A DNA stretch of 63,457 bases from a virus, in the IMG/VR virus record IMGVR_UViG_3300007960_000020, positions 1-63,457 of that record; one strand, written 5' to 3'. Shown piece after piece: positions 34,336 to 45,807 of the stretch. The number at the start of each line of letters is the position of its first letter. Within the stretch, counting starts at the first letter, position 1. Made by a program: the position numbers and the translations under genes. Below the pieces are notes generated by a model that worked only from the letters and a program-made list of their open reading frames with translations, ran no database searches and was not told where the DNA came from.

Positions 34336-37300
34336 TTAAAAAGGAGGAGGACCACAATCGTCACCTTCTACCATATCTTCATCAGTTATTTGATCTCTTA
34401 GATCGTCTATAGTTAATTGACTTGGGTCTAATAAAGATCCAAATGGAGAACTAGTAGGAAGTAAATCAGAATTTAAAGTAGGTGTTTCTTCTTTATTTAT
34501 AGGAACTTCTACTGCTACTTCATTAACAGATTTAGTTAAAAAAGAGTTCATAGAATATTCATTATTTAATTGATTTACTTTTTCAAATATTCTATGAGTA
34601 TCTGTTTCATCATATATCATATATAATTCACTTCTTCTTTTTTCTTTATTATACAGTTTAACAAAATCTGTTACTAATAAAGTATCAGGAGTAGTATTTT
34701 TAGTTATATCTATAGATACAGTTCTCTTATCTTTTGAAAATCTACCATTAACTATTTCAGGAGCTTTATTAGGATTGTTTCTAAAGAATTGTTGGACAAA
34801 TAATTTAGACATCTTTATCTCATTAATAGGATTATTATTTAGTATAGAATAAAACTCTTTAGAATTATAAGCATCTCCAAATCCAATAGATACTAAATAC
34901 TCTATAGGAATAATAGAACTCAATCCATTAGAACTTCTTAGACCACCTGTTGTTAAATAAGAATAAGCTATTAAATCTTTAGCTAATAAAGCTTCTTCTG
35001 CATTATCAGAAGATAACATATCAGCTACAGTTTTCATACCATAAATTCTTTCAGTTGATTCTAATTGGTTTGTATTTAAAGTAATCTTATCTACAAATAA
35101 TTCTTTATTATCAGCTAACTCAATATTCATTCTTTGCATTAACCAATTATCAGGATTATCTGTTTTATATTTTAATAACCTGGCTCCTATTCCTTTAAGA
35201 ATATTTTTTCTATATTCATCAAAAGTTACTTCTGTAGAATAAAGATTATTTTTCTTATAAGTCATTAAGAATTGAATTAATGCTTTTTTAACATCTCTAC
35301 TTAGTTTTTGAGATAACTCATCACTACCTAAAGATTTTAAAATATCAGCATTAATATCATAAAACAACTTACTATTATATGGATATAAACTATTATTGTT
35401 ATATAAACTTATAACAGGTCTATAAGCTTTATCCATTAACTCACCTGCAAATGTTTTAGTATAAAAATCATCTACATTTCTAAATGGTAAAGCTTTAACA
35501 GCTTCTTCTGAAAGTTGAGTACTCTCTCTATATTTATCTGATAGATTTATGTTTTTAACTAAATCAGTAAAGTTTTTACCTACTGATTGAGTATCTATAT
35601 TTAAACCATTTATAACTTCAGTTAATTTAGCAGCTGTATTACTATATTGCATATAAGTATGTAATATTTTTAATTGAGCTTCATAGAATAATATCTTTTG
35701 TTGATTATTTAAAGATTCTAAATTTTTATTAATTTTTAAATTATTCTCTAAACCTTTTTTAGAAAATATACCAATATCAGTAGCTGTAAATGGTTTACCT
35801 TTTAATTCTTTTATTTTATTATTAAAATAATTTATAGTTTGTATTTCAGCTTCTTCTTCATAAGTAGTCTTTACATACTTATTTAAACTTGATTTACTAG
35901 CTTTTAAAATTTCAATATATTTAACAATAGCAGGTTGTTTTAAAAAGCCTACAATCAAAGATAAATCATCTATACCAGATATTGCTATATACATAGCTGT
36001 AGGTAATGTTTCTATATTTAAATTAGCTTTATTCAACTGTTGCTCTTTAGCGTTATCCACAGCAGCAGATTGGAATATCTGTAGTATATCTGATATATAG
36101 GTATTGTTAACAACACCTCTTATTTTATTAAGTTTAAATAATCCAAATAATTCTTTATTATTATAAGAACCTGCTTTGTCTAAATCAACATCAGTATATA
36201 ATTCATCTGAATCATCTTTTTTAAATTTAACTCCTTTTATAACATCATTTGTTTTTAAAGCAAAATTAGTATACTGAGCTTGAGAAAAGAAAGTAGAAAA
36301 TAAAGAAGTAATACCAACTGCTGTTTTACCTACTACGTTAGATTCGAAATAAGCATCTTGTGTTACTGAAGAAAAAGGACTTATTACTTCTGTTTGTTCA
36401 TCATATTGACTATAGTGATCATTCACTTCTTTTAACACATCAATTTCGTTTGGCTTCAACATTCTTTCTAATAACTTAGGATTAGTAAGAACATCTAAGT
36501 ACATATCTATTATCTTATTCTGTCTGGCTTTTAAAGTATTCTGAGCAGCAGGTGATTGTTCTTTAAAGGTTTCAAAGTCAGGAATATATTTTTTATTTAT
36601 CAATTCATTTATTAAAGATTTTTTACTTGTTATATAATCCTCTTCTATTTCTTTAAATTCTTTATTTAAAAATAAAGTCTTAACATTTAATAACTCTATT
36701 TTTTCTCTTATTTCATCTTCTTCTTCTCTAGTTTTAGCTTCTTCTAATTGTTCAGCATAATCTTCTAATAGACGTTGAGTATCTTTATTACTCTTTATTG
36801 CTTTCTCATACTCTTTCTTATAAAATGAGAATGTTTTGAGTTTTGATTTATTCTCTCTTAAATATAAAGCTAATAACTCTTCTACTTTTTCAACATACCT
36901 ATTCTCTACATCTTTCTCATCTAAAGATTCACTATATTTAACTACTTGTTTAGTTATAGGATCTACGTTTTTAAAATAAATATATAATTTATCAACGTCA
37001 AAGTCAGATCCCATTCTCTTCAACATCTCAGGAGAAACTACAACTAAGTCTCCCATAGAAGGAGGTAAGAATCCTTGAATTTTTAATGGAACCATTAAGT
37101 TATGTCCTTGGTTAGGAATCCTAAAACCAACTACTCTTAATAATTCTTCAGGTATATTATTAATATCGCTAAAATAACTTTTAAAGATATTTGGTAAATA
37201 TATTCCTTCAGGTAATGTTCTAGCTTCTTCATTAGATTTTTGATTAAACCTTTCATTTAAAATATCAGATAAAGCTCTAGCTTGAGATATATCTGTAGTA

Positions 37301-40300
37301 GCAAATTGATCAGTTAATGTTTTACCTTTAGCTTTTTGATATAAATCTTTTTCTAAATCTGGATTTTCATTTAAATATTGTTCCCATAAAGATTTATAAG
37401 CTTGGTAAGACTCTTCTTTAGTCATTTTATTTAAAGGTGCTTTACCTTTACCTAATTTCCAATCGTTACCTTGAACTCTATATCCTTTAACATCTAATTG
37501 ATATGCTTCCTCTATAGTTCTACCATCATTTAATTTAGCATATAAAGCACTAAATCTTTTATCTCCTTTAGAAGAAACTTCATAATTATTTTTATTTTCT
37601 TTTTTATATCTACTCCAATCTATTTTTGTTTCTGATTCAATAGATAAGGTATCTAATGAATTACTATTATCTCTAATATACTGAATCTTATTTTTTGCAT
37701 TTTTAAATAATTCTGATTCTGTATCTATTACTTTATTAAATGCAAAGTTAGAAGCTTGAACAAATGATTTACCACTCATCTTCTGTTTTACTAATTTATT
37801 AGTAAAAATAGATAATAAGAGTGATTCTATTTGTTCAGAGTAAGGTGTTAAGTATAAAGGAATTAAGAATTTATTATCAAGTGTTTCTAAAGCTTGTAAA
37901 AAGTTTTCATCAAATCCTCTTGACTCAGCTTCTCTTAATATTACTTCTTTAAATTTATCTATATTATTTATTTGATACCTTTTAGTTTCAGGATCATAAT
38001 AAGACTCTAAAGTAGCTACTATTAAGTTTCTATAATTCTCTTGTACTGTATATAAGTGTAAGTCTTCGAACAATGCTTTTTTCTCTTCTGCATTAGCATC
38101 AAATTCTTTTAAAGCTTCAAAGAGAAGTTTTCTAGCCTGAGAAACTAAGTTTACTTTATTTTTCTCTGCATCGAAAGGAACTTCTTGCTGTAGTCTCATA
38201 CCACTCCAAGGAAGAACATTTATGTTATCGGGATCTAAATCTAATAACTCATAGTTTTCATTTACAATTGGTTGTATACCTTGTGAACCTATCTTAGAAG
38301 CAGATTCAAAAAATAGTATATCTACAGGATTATCTTTATTTTCCATTTTATCCTTTAACTCTTTTAATTGAGTAAAGTTATTATTATTAACTAATTCGTT
38401 AATCAATGGAAATGCTGAGAACTTAATATATTTAGGTACATATACTTTTAAAGTATCATCCCATACATCCTCCACGTATACAGGTTTCAGAGGTCCTAAT
38501 ACTTTGTATAAATCTTTATTAGATAGTTTTTGATTATTTCTTATCTTATTAATAATTCTCTTATAATCTTTATCTAATCTACCTAAACCATCTAACATTT
38601 TTTCATAAGTATCTAAGGTTACTATTGCCTGAGCATCAGTACCATTCATATCTTTAGAATACTCTTCAACTAATTTATCATAAGTTTTCTTATCTTTAAC
38701 AATTGATTTTAAGTCTTCTAAAAATTTATCTTTATTTTTTAAAGGATAATAAATATCTTTAACGATAGCAGCTCTAAATGAACCTTCTAAAAAGAAGTCT
38801 AAACCAGGAGCTAAGTTTTTAGCAGCTCGTTTTGAAGCATCATCAAGGTTTTTAGTAAAAGCTAAATCGTTATCCATCAAACTAGAATATACAATTTGAG
38901 ATAATAAACTATTATATATATAACTATCTAATAAGTCTATATCTTTATCTTTTTGTTTAGAATAATTTACATCAATATATTTAGATAATATATTTCCTTT
39001 ATTATTTACTAAATTAAGTTTTTGTAATTGTTTTATTTTTTCTTCTTTAAGCTTAATGAAAATATCATTTAAAGCATTTAATATTTGTTCCTTATGTACT
39101 TCTGGATTATATAAAGGATCAGTTAATAAGAAAGTAGAGTTCTCTGTAGATAAACTTGTTTTATTTAAAGTTGGAAATATTACAAATTTAAAAGCTTCCC
39201 CATCTTTACTTAATTTATCTTTTTTGTAATGATAGTTTAAAACTAACTTTGATTCTAATCTCTTTTTTAGAGCTGGGTCAGTTGTAGTTTTTATAGCATC
39301 TATTAATCTATGAGCTTCTCTTATTCTATTAAACTCTGATATATAAATACTATATAAGTTATTTAAAGATTCAGAATCTAATCTATTATTAACAAAAGAT
39401 ACTCTAAACTTAGGCATTTTAATAAAAGGAATAGTAGGTTTATCTGACTGAGTAGGAGATATAAACCAACCTGTACTATTACCTTCATTCATAAAACCAA
39501 TCAATTTAGTTATCTCTCTTTCTTGAGGAGATAAGTTTTTAAATGGTTTACCATTACCATAATCTCCTATTTTATTAAAGTTAGAGAATATAGCATATTC
39601 AAAATTAGTAGAATTCCACTCACCTGAATTTAATTTCTGTGTAATAAAACTATCTTTATGAAAAGGACTATTATTTAAAGCTAATCTAAAAGTAGAATTA
39701 GCATTAAATAAATCTCTCATTTTTTTAGATAAAGCGTGATTAGCAAAAACAGAATAAATGTTTTTACCCTCTTCGTTTCTAAACATAGTTGAGTAAACGT
39801 TATTATTAGTTAATAATTCAGCTAATGATAACATTTTAATATTGTTACTTTCTTTAGAAAAAGGATTATTATCTATCGCATTATCACCTTCTTTTATTGA
39901 TTCTAATGATTCAAATATTCTATAAACAGAAGATAAGAATTTAGTAGCAGTGTATTTTCTATTAATTAATTGAGGACTATTAACAATTATACTTATAGTT
40001 TCAGGACTAATATCTATACCTAAATCTTTTAATAATGGTCTTAAATAAGATAATTTAACTTCAATACTCTGCTGATTATCTTTTATAATTCTATAATTCT
40101 CTAATATTTTATTTATTCTTTTTAAATCATAAACTAATTGATTATTAGAATATTTTACATTCTTATTTAAATTTGTATTTTTAAAGTTTTCATACCAATT
40201 AGTTATTATTAATTCATTAGCTTCTCTTCTATTAGAATAAATAAATCTTAATGTATTATTATTGTCATTTTTAGTAAACTGAGCTGTAACAAATTTAGCA

Positions 40301-43300
40301 TGTTGTTTACTAAAGTTAGACATGAATTCTTTATAAACAGCAACAGAGTCTTGATTTTTAGAATTCTTAAACTCATTTAATTTCTCAGCTATGTAATGAT
40401 ACATTGAATTATATCTACCTAATTCTTGTAACCTATCATATATTTCTTCTATAGGAACATTAGATAAGTTTAATACTAAGTTATTATATACTACATCATA
40501 AGGTAGATAAGATGTCATGTTGAAAATATTAACTTTATTCTCAAACGCACCTTTAGTATTCTTTATTCTTTCAGGAATAAAAGCTAAAAACTTTTTCATT
40601 CTGGCAGAAGCTGAATCTTTTGGATTAACCTGAAATGCTTCTCTACCATAAGATTCTGAACCAATAGAATCTAACTCTAAATCTTCATCATACTCATCTT
40701 CTAATAATTCAGAGTATGTTATGATTTTATCAAGACTTTTTATATAAGCAATAGATTTTTCTACTATTTTTTTGAAAGTAGGATTATTAAAATCATTTGC
40801 TAGAATAGATTCATATCTTTCTAATATAGGATCTTCTGAATCTAGTAATTCTATTTCTTCTTTAGTTTCTAATAATATATTTTTTAATTTACTAACAGCT
40901 TCATCTATTTTTTTATCTGGATTACGTAGAATAAAATCCAATAATACTTTACTTGATGATTTTAATATTTCATCAGTTTCGAAAATAGATAATTCAGGAA
41001 CTAAGAAGTTTTCATATAAATCATATGATTTTTCTTCAGAGTTTAATTTATTATTAGAATATTTGTTATCATAGTTTAATATATCAGATACATGCTTATC
41101 TACTAATTCATAAATAGAATTATTTTTAGTTGATATACCAAATAAAGATTTAATAAAATCTATAAACTTATCAAATACAGATTTATCTTTATCAGTATTT
41201 TTTAATCTTTCTTTAAACTCTTTATTAGAAAAAGCTTCTGATAAGAATTCATCTATTGATGATAAAGCATAATTGAACTTATCATCTTTTATTTTCTCTT
41301 TAGCTTCTTTGTATAATTGTTGTAGATCTTTATTACCTGTGTGTTTATGTAAAGCAGCGTGTAATAATTCGTGTACTATTACATATTCTATATCTCTTGA
41401 AGACTTTTTAATAGCTTTAGTATTAATAAGAATTGTATTAGTATTAGCATTATATTTAGCTATCTTTTTATCCTGAGCATAGTAATATTTAAAGGTAGGT
41501 AAATTACCTTTTAAGTTATTTAATATCTTATCATAAATAATACTTAATTCAGGATCTTTACTAATTAGTTCTGGTAATACATCATATTCATTACCTACTA
41601 ATTTAGTTAATTGTCTTATGTTATGTATATTACCTAATTGTGAATTGAAAGTAACACTAGAATCTATAAAAAATAAGTCATTAGGATTTTCTACATCATC
41701 TAAATCGATTACTTTACCTAAAGGATTTGTTTTACCAGATGATTTACCTTTAGGAGGAGTTTTAGGTGGAGTTTTAGGCTTAGGCTTAGGCTTAGCTTTT
41801 GGCTTAGGTTTAGCTTTAGGTTTAACTGATTTAGTAGCAGGTTCGTTTTTGTTAGTTAAAGCTTTATTAATATATGCTTCGGCAAACTCTCTTATATTTT
41901 TAAAACCTTGTTTATCTTTTTTATATTCAGCTAAAATGCTAGGATATTTCTTAGCAATATTTCCTACAGCTTTTTCAGTTTGTACATATTCTAAATCTTC
42001 ATTTGTAAATTTAGTATTTTCTGTATCAGGTATTAGTACTTCTTTATTATTAGGTTTATAAGTAGATTCTTCTTTTTTAGAAGTTTCATCTATAACTTTA
42101 AATGATATTACTGGTTGTAAGTTATAATACTTTTTACCAGGATTACTTTCACTATAAGGTAAACCTTTAACATTAGTTGTTAAGTTTCTACCAAGAAACT
42201 CTCTATTACTTATTTTACCTTTATAAACTAATTGGTTATTATCAAATTCCATATTGATATAATCACCTTTAAGTATATTATATCTAAGGTTAGATAATAA
42301 TTCTCTTATTTTAGATTCATCTTTATTAGTAAAATATTCAGTAGTCCATCCTCCTTTAGAAGACTTAGTAGTGAATATTCTAATTTCTTTTGTTTTACTA
42401 TCTCTAACTACTTTAAAGTTATTAGAGTTATTACCATTATAAACAATATAATTCAATAGTTTTGAAGCAGAATTAATTTCCGCAGGAAAACCTAATTTAG
42501 CTAATTCTGTTGGGTTATCATATCTATCCCAATTTTGTAATATATATAGAGCTTTTTCTATAGCATTTTGATCTAATTGTCTAGGAACAACAGCCCATGG
42601 CATTAATACTTTTTTATTAGGATTTTTAGAACCTCTTGCGAAAGTAGGTATTAATGCGAATACAGTACCTTTTTTAAATTTATTTACATTACTAACATCT
42701 ATTTCACTATCAGATAAATCTGGGTTACCTATTATTTGTAAAGCATTAACATCATCTGCATAACCAAATGCTATATCAGAATCTAATGTTTGACCATCTC
42801 CTAACTTTTCTACTAAACTACCATAGTTATCTGTTTTATTAAACACACCATTATTCTTATCAGTTATTTCTATAGTAACTGGATTATTATTAGTTACTAA
42901 ACTATCAAATAATTTAGTTCTTAATTCTAATAATTGTTTCTGAGCTTCTTTAGTATTTTTTTCACTTATTAATCTTGCTATGTTAGGATCTATTCTATCT
43001 AAACTAGTTACTTGATTTTGGAAAGCATGTACATAAGCTACTTTCTTATTATTAGAATCTACTATAACATAAGGAATCTTATGTAAGTTTTTAGAGTTTA
43101 TCTCTATATTATTCTCCTTAGCATATTCCTCATCTATAATAATTGAAAATCTCTCACCTGGTAATATCTTATCTCTATCTAATAAATCATTGTTTATTAA
43201 ATTATTAATAACAAGATTACCATTTTCATCATAGACATCTTCTAAATCTTCATTTTTTTCTATATGAAGATAAGCAAAGGTTATGATATTTCCTTTTTTA

Positions 43301-45807
43301 TATTTTACATCTTCTTCTTCATATACACTTTCATTATCTTCTAAAACAGATTCTTCTGTTTGACCACTAGTATCTATTACATCTGGGTCTGTATTTAAAG
43401 TAGGTTTAGTTTTAGTTTTAGGTTTAGCTTTAGCTTTAGACTTAGGAGGAGTCTTTGGTTTTTTACTTAACTCTTTTTCTAAATCTATTACGCCTTCAGA
43501 AATTAATGTAGCAGCTTCAGCGAATAAGTCCTCATACTTATTCATTAAATCAATTTCTTCTTGTGTTAAATCTACACCTTTGAGTTGTTTGTCTATTATT
43601 TCTAATATTCTTCTTTGAGAAGGTTTTTCGTCAGTAGATGTTGTTGCATCTGATTCTTCTTCTGTATCTGTTTCTGATTCTTTTTGAGACTGTTTAAAGT
43701 TTTCATACTTTAAATCTATTTCCTTTTTCTTATCTTCTGAAAGATTAGGATACATTAGTTTTAACTCTTCAAATAATTTATCTACAGTATCAGCATCATT
43801 ATTATTAATAGCTTCATCAAAAGAAATTTCTTTTTCTTTAATTACTTTATCAAAAGCATCTTTAACTTCTTTCTCTCTTTGGTCATTAATATCTTTTTCT
43901 CTTTTAGTGGCATACTCAGAATCTTTTAATTTTCTATAATTATCTGTGTTGTTAGTTACTTGTATTTCAGATGCTAATATATTAGCTACTTTTTTCTGTA
44001 CATCTCCATCTATCTCATCTATTAAAAAATCAACTTCACCAAAAGGTTTATTAGTATCTTCTTTTATTTTTTCTTGTAAAGATTTTAATTCTCTAGAATT
44101 AGATTCTAATTTAGATTGTAAAAATTCTATATCTTTTTCTGATAAATTCTTTCTGGTATCTTCCTCAGATAATACACCTTCAATTACTTTATTTTCGTTT
44201 AATAATTGATTACCTCTTATTACAGAATCTTTAATTAAATTATCTACATTAGATAAATTAGCTTTACTATATATATCAAATAAAGATGCTTTAGCTTTAG
44301 TTATAGTTTCTTTGTTAAGAAGTATATTAGCTAAGTTATTAAAAGCTTCTAATCTAACATTAGTTAATGAACCATCAAATTCATTAGTTACTTTATTCCA
44401 AGTATTTTCTATAATGTCTACTGCTTTTAGATATTCTCCTTTTTTATTTTTAATAACATTAGGATCTAATCCAGCTGCAACAGCTTCTTCCTCTGTCATA
44501 TTGAACATCTCATCTAAAGTAGCTTTAAACTGTTCAATAGTTCCTTGTTCAGCATTATGAAATGCTAAGTTATATAACATTTTCTTTTGAAGTTGTTCAT
44601 ATTTAACTTCATCATTATTAGCTATAGCTTCTTGCATTTCAGCATAAAGTTTAGAATTTTTATTAAAAATATCTTTAACTTTATCTTTATTTTTATTAGC
44701 AAATGCCATTGCTTTTTCTTCTTGCTGAGCATATGTAGGAGCACCTTTTATCTTTGATATAGCATCATTCAATTTTTGTCCTCCAGCCTCAAAAGCAACA
44801 CCACCAACTGCACCTAATAGACCTGCTGTTAAACCTTCATCAGAAGTTAAATAATCCATAAACCTACTAGATATAGTAGTATCATCTTGAATATTTAAAG
44901 CATCTCTTTCATTATCTTTTGCTATAAAATCCATTAAAACCTCTTCACCATATTCACCAGCAGCGTTCATAAAATATTCTTTTCCTCTCTTTTTAATCCA
45001 AGGAGAAGCAGCATCAGCAAATCTAGAAGCAGTTTTAATTCCTCTCATTAAAGTATAGTATTGAGGAATTTCAAACATTAAATTTATTTTAGATTGGTAT
45101 ACTATATCCATAGCTTCATTTAAAGCTACTTCATTAGAAACACCTTGACTTAATAATGATTTATAAGTTTGAGAAGCATTTTGCATAGCTTCTACGTAAT
45201 TCATTGAATAAGCACTAGTAAGAGCACTACCAAATTTAGTTGCGTTAGCTCCTAGTTTTAAAGCTTGTAATCCTAAAGAAGTAGCTCTACCAATAGCCAT
45301 ACCAGGAACCATATAACCTAATGATTCTAATACAGTATCACCATTTCTCATCCACCATTCAAAAGATAATGGGTCAAACTCTTCACTACCAGGAATAGAT
45401 CTACTGAACTCTGGAAGTTCTTCATCTAATTTATCTTTTAATCCTCTTACTGATTCTGATACAGTGTTTGTAAAATCTCTTTCTAATCCTAATATTTCAG
45501 GAATATCTAATAGAAAACCTATTGATTCTGGTATAGTTAAAGCAGCCTTACCTATACCTCTTAAAGTCATATTACCTAATTTAGTTAGTCTAGATTGCTT
45601 TTCATTCAAATCTTCCATTATAGTAGAAGATGTAACATTGTTATAGTTTACACCATATTTATCTGCATACTTCTGTATTACAGGATCTAAAGTTACACTG
45701 TTAGGGTCTGGAAAATTAACCCTATCTATTTTAAATTGTTGTTTAGGATCTTGTAGAGGATCTAAACTGTTGTTAAAATTTATATCTTTAAATATACTGT
45801 TAGCCAT
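34336..45807 (-). CDS. Giant virion RNA polymerase polyprotein (crAss-like), with zincin domain
   Basis: A protein of 3823 residues. The key signal is SDFDVDKLYIYF, giving D2935-F-D-V-D2939. This is the metal-binding DxDxD loop of crAss-like virion RNA polymerases (DFDID in phi14:2 gp66), which are related to eukaryotic RNAi polymerases and travel in the capsid to transcribe early genes. Upstream, IVHELLHAALH (H1479-E-x-x-H1483) is a complete zincin motif. Two Lys/Pro-rich linkers (about 780-805 and 1328-1355) separate folded units. The N-terminal 350 residues carry hydrophobic, glycine-rich helices as in injected internal proteins. The first polymerase barrel and the surrounding helices cannot be placed by eye. 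I infer that the zincin either processes this or other virion proteins or acts in the host. Confidence 0.85.
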   Translation of the reverse strand: MANSIFKDINFNNSLDPLQDPKQQFKIDRVNFPDPNSVTLDPVIQKYADKYGVNYNNVTSSTIMEDLNEKQSRLTKLGNMTLRGIGKAALTIPESIGFLLDIPEILGLERDFTNTVSESVRGLKDKLDEELPEFSRSIPGSEEFDPLSFEWWMRNGDTVLESLGYMVPGMAIGRATSLGLQALKLGANATKFGSALTSAYSMNYVEAMQNASQTYKSLLSQGVSNEVALNEAMDIVYQSKINLMFEIPQYYTLMRGIKTASRFADAASPWIKKRGKEYFMNAAGEYGEEVLMDFIAKDNERDALNIQDDTTISSRFMDYLTSDEGLTAGLLGAVGGVAFEAGGQKLNDAISKIKGAPTYAQQEEKAMAFANKNKDKVKDIFNKNSKLYAEMQEAIANNDEVKYEQLQKKMLYNLAFHNAEQGTIEQFKATLDEMFNMTEEEAVAAGLDPNVIKNKKGEYLKAVDIIENTWNKVTNEFDGSLTNVRLEAFNNLANILLNKETITKAKASLFDIYSKANLSNVDNLIKDSVIRGNQLLNENKVIEGVLSEEDTRKNLSEKDIEFLQSKLESNSRELKSLQEKIKEDTNKPFGEVDFLIDEIDGDVQKKVANILASEIQVTNNTDNYRKLKDSEYATKREKDINDQREKEVKDAFDKVIKEKEISFDEAINNNDADTVDKLFEELKLMYPNLSEDKKKEIDLKYENFKQSQKESETDTEEESDATTSTDEKPSQRRILEIIDKQLKGVDLTQEEIDLMNKYEDLFAEAATLISEGVIDLEKELSKKPKTPPKSKAKAKPKTKTKPTLNTDPDVIDTSGQTEESVLEDNESVYEEEDVKYKKGNIITFAYLHIEKNEDLEDVYDENGNLVINNLINNDLLDRDKILPGERFSIIIDEEYAKENNIEINSKNLHKIPYVIVDSNNKKVAYVHAFQNQVTSLDRIDPNIARLISEKNTKEAQKQLLELRTKLFDSLVTNNNPVTIEITDKNNGVFNKTDNYGSLVEKLGDGQTLDSDIAFGYADDVNALQIIGNPDLSDSEIDVSNVNKFKKGTVFALIPTFARGSKNPNKKVLMPWAVVPRQLDQNAIEKALYILQNWDRYDNPTELAKLGFPAEINSASKLLNYIVYNGNNSNNFKVVRDSKTKEIRIFTTKSSKGGWTTEYFTNKDESKIRELLSNLRYNILKGDYINMEFDNNQLVYKGKISNREFLGRNLTTNVKGLPYSESNPGKKYYNLQPVISFKVIDETSKKEESTYKPNNKEVLIPDTENTKFTNEDLEYVQTEKAVGNIAKKYPSILAEYKKDKQGFKNIREFAEAYINKALTNKNEPATKSVKPKAKPKPKAKPKPKPKTPPKTPPKGKSSGKTNPLGKVIDLDDVENPNDLFFIDSSVTFNSQLGNIHNIRQLTKLVGNEYDVLPELISKDPELSIIYDKILNNLKGNLPTFKYYYAQDKKIAKYNANTNTILINTKAIKKSSRDIEYVIVHELLHAALHKHTGNKDLQQLYKEAKEKIKDDKFNYALSSIDEFLSEAFSNKEFKERLKNTDKDKSVFDKFIDFIKSLFGISTKNNSIYELVDKHVSDILNYDNKYSNNKLNSEEKSYDLYENFLVPELSIFETDEILKSSSKVLLDFILRNPDKKIDEAVSKLKNILLETKEEIELLDSEDPILERYESILANDFNNPTFKKIVEKSIAYIKSLDKIITYSELLEDEYDEDLELDSIGSESYGREAFQVNPKDSASARMKKFLAFIPERIKNTKGAFENKVNIFNMTSYLPYDVVYNNLVLNLSNVPIEEIYDRLQELGRYNSMYHYIAEKLNEFKNSKNQDSVAVYKEFMSNFSKQHAKFVTAQFTKNDNNNTLRFIYSNRREANELIITNWYENFKNTNLNKNVKYSNNQLVYDLKRINKILENYRIIKDNQQSIEVKLSYLRPLLKDLGIDISPETISIIVNSPQLINRKYTATKFLSSVYRIFESLESIKEGDNAIDNNPFSKESNNIKMLSLAELLTNNNVYSTMFRNEEGKNIYSVFANHALSKKMRDLFNANSTFRLALNNSPFHKDSFITQKLNSGEWNSTNFEYAIFSNFNKIGDYGNGKPFKNLSPQEREITKLIGFMNEGNSTGWFISPTQSDKPTIPFIKMPKFRVSFVNNRLDSESLNNLYSIYISEFNRIREAHRLIDAIKTTTDPALKKRLESKLVLNYHYKKDKLSKDGEAFKFVIFPTLNKTSLSTENSTFLLTDPLYNPEVHKEQILNALNDIFIKLKEEKIKQLQKLNLVNNKGNILSKYIDVNYSKQKDKDIDLLDSYIYNSLLSQIVYSSLMDNDLAFTKNLDDASKRAAKNLAPGLDFFLEGSFRAAIVKDIYYPLKNKDKFLEDLKSIVKDKKTYDKLVEEYSKDMNGTDAQAIVTLDTYEKMLDGLGRLDKDYKRIINKIRNNQKLSNKDLYKVLGPLKPVYVEDVWDDTLKVYVPKYIKFSAFPLINELVNNNNFTQLKELKDKMENKDNPVDILFFESASKIGSQGIQPIVNENYELLDLDPDNINVLPWSGMRLQQEVPFDAEKNKVNLVSQARKLLFEALKEFDANAEEKKALFEDLHLYTVQENYRNLIVATLESYYDPETKRYQINNIDKFKEVILREAESRGFDENFLQALETLDNKFLIPLYLTPYSEQIESLLLSIFTNKLVKQKMSGKSFVQASNFAFNKVIDTESELFKNAKNKIQYIRDNSNSLDTLSIESETKIDWSRYKKENKNNYEVSSKGDKRFSALYAKLNDGRTIEEAYQLDVKGYRVQGNDWKLGKGKAPLNKMTKEESYQAYKSLWEQYLNENPDLEKDLYQKAKGKTLTDQFATTDISQARALSDILNERFNQKSNEEARTLPEGIYLPNIFKSYFSDINNIPEELLRVVGFRIPNQGHNLMVPLKIQGFLPPSMGDLVVVSPEMLKRMGSDFDVDKLYIYFKNVDPITKQVVKYSESLDEKDVENRYVEKVEELLALYLRENKSKLKTFSFYKKEYEKAIKSNKDTQRLLEDYAEQLEEAKTREEEDEIREKIELLNVKTLFLNKEFKEIEEDYITSKKSLINELINKKYIPDFETFKEQSPAAQNTLKARQNKIIDMYLDVLTNPKLLERMLKPNEIDVLKEVNDHYSQYDEQTEVISPFSSVTQDAYFESNVVGKTAVGITSLFSTFFSQAQYTNFALKTNDVIKGVKFKKDDSDELYTDVDLDKAGSYNNKELFGLFKLNKIRGVVNNTYISDILQIFQSAAVDNAKEQQLNKANLNIETLPTAMYIAISGIDDLSLIVGFLKQPAIVKYIEILKASKSSLNKYVKTTYEEEAEIQTINYFNNKIKELKGKPFTATDIGIFSKKGLENNLKINKNLESLNNQQKILFYEAQLKILHTYMQYSNTAAKLTEVINGLNIDTQSVGKNFTDLVKNINLSDKYRESTQLSEEAVKALPFRNVDDFYTKTFAGELMDKAYRPVISLYNNNSLYPYNSKLFYDINADILKSLGSDELSQKLSRDVKKALIQFLMTYKKNNLYSTEVTFDEYRKNILKGIGARLLKYKTDNPDNWLMQRMNIELADNKELFVDKITLNTNQLESTERIYGMKTVADMLSSDNAEEALLAKDLIAYSYLTTGGLRSSNGLSSIIPIEYLVSIGFGDAYNSKEFYSILNNNPINEIKMSKLFVQQFFRNNPNKAPEIVNGRFSKDKRTVSIDITKNTTPDTLLVTDFVKLYNKEKRRSELYMIYDETDTHRIFEKVNQLNNEYSMNSFLTKSVNEVAVEVPINKEETPTLNSDLLPTSSPFGSLLDPSQLTIDDLRDQITDEDMVEGDDCGPPPF

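Noticed and set aside
40772-45646. Plus-strand open frames opposite the giant gene (for example 41618-42061 with a glycine/leucine repeat)
   Set aside because: They are antisense shadows; the Leu/Gly repeat is only the complement of the Lys/Pro linker, and there are no start contexts or neighbours.
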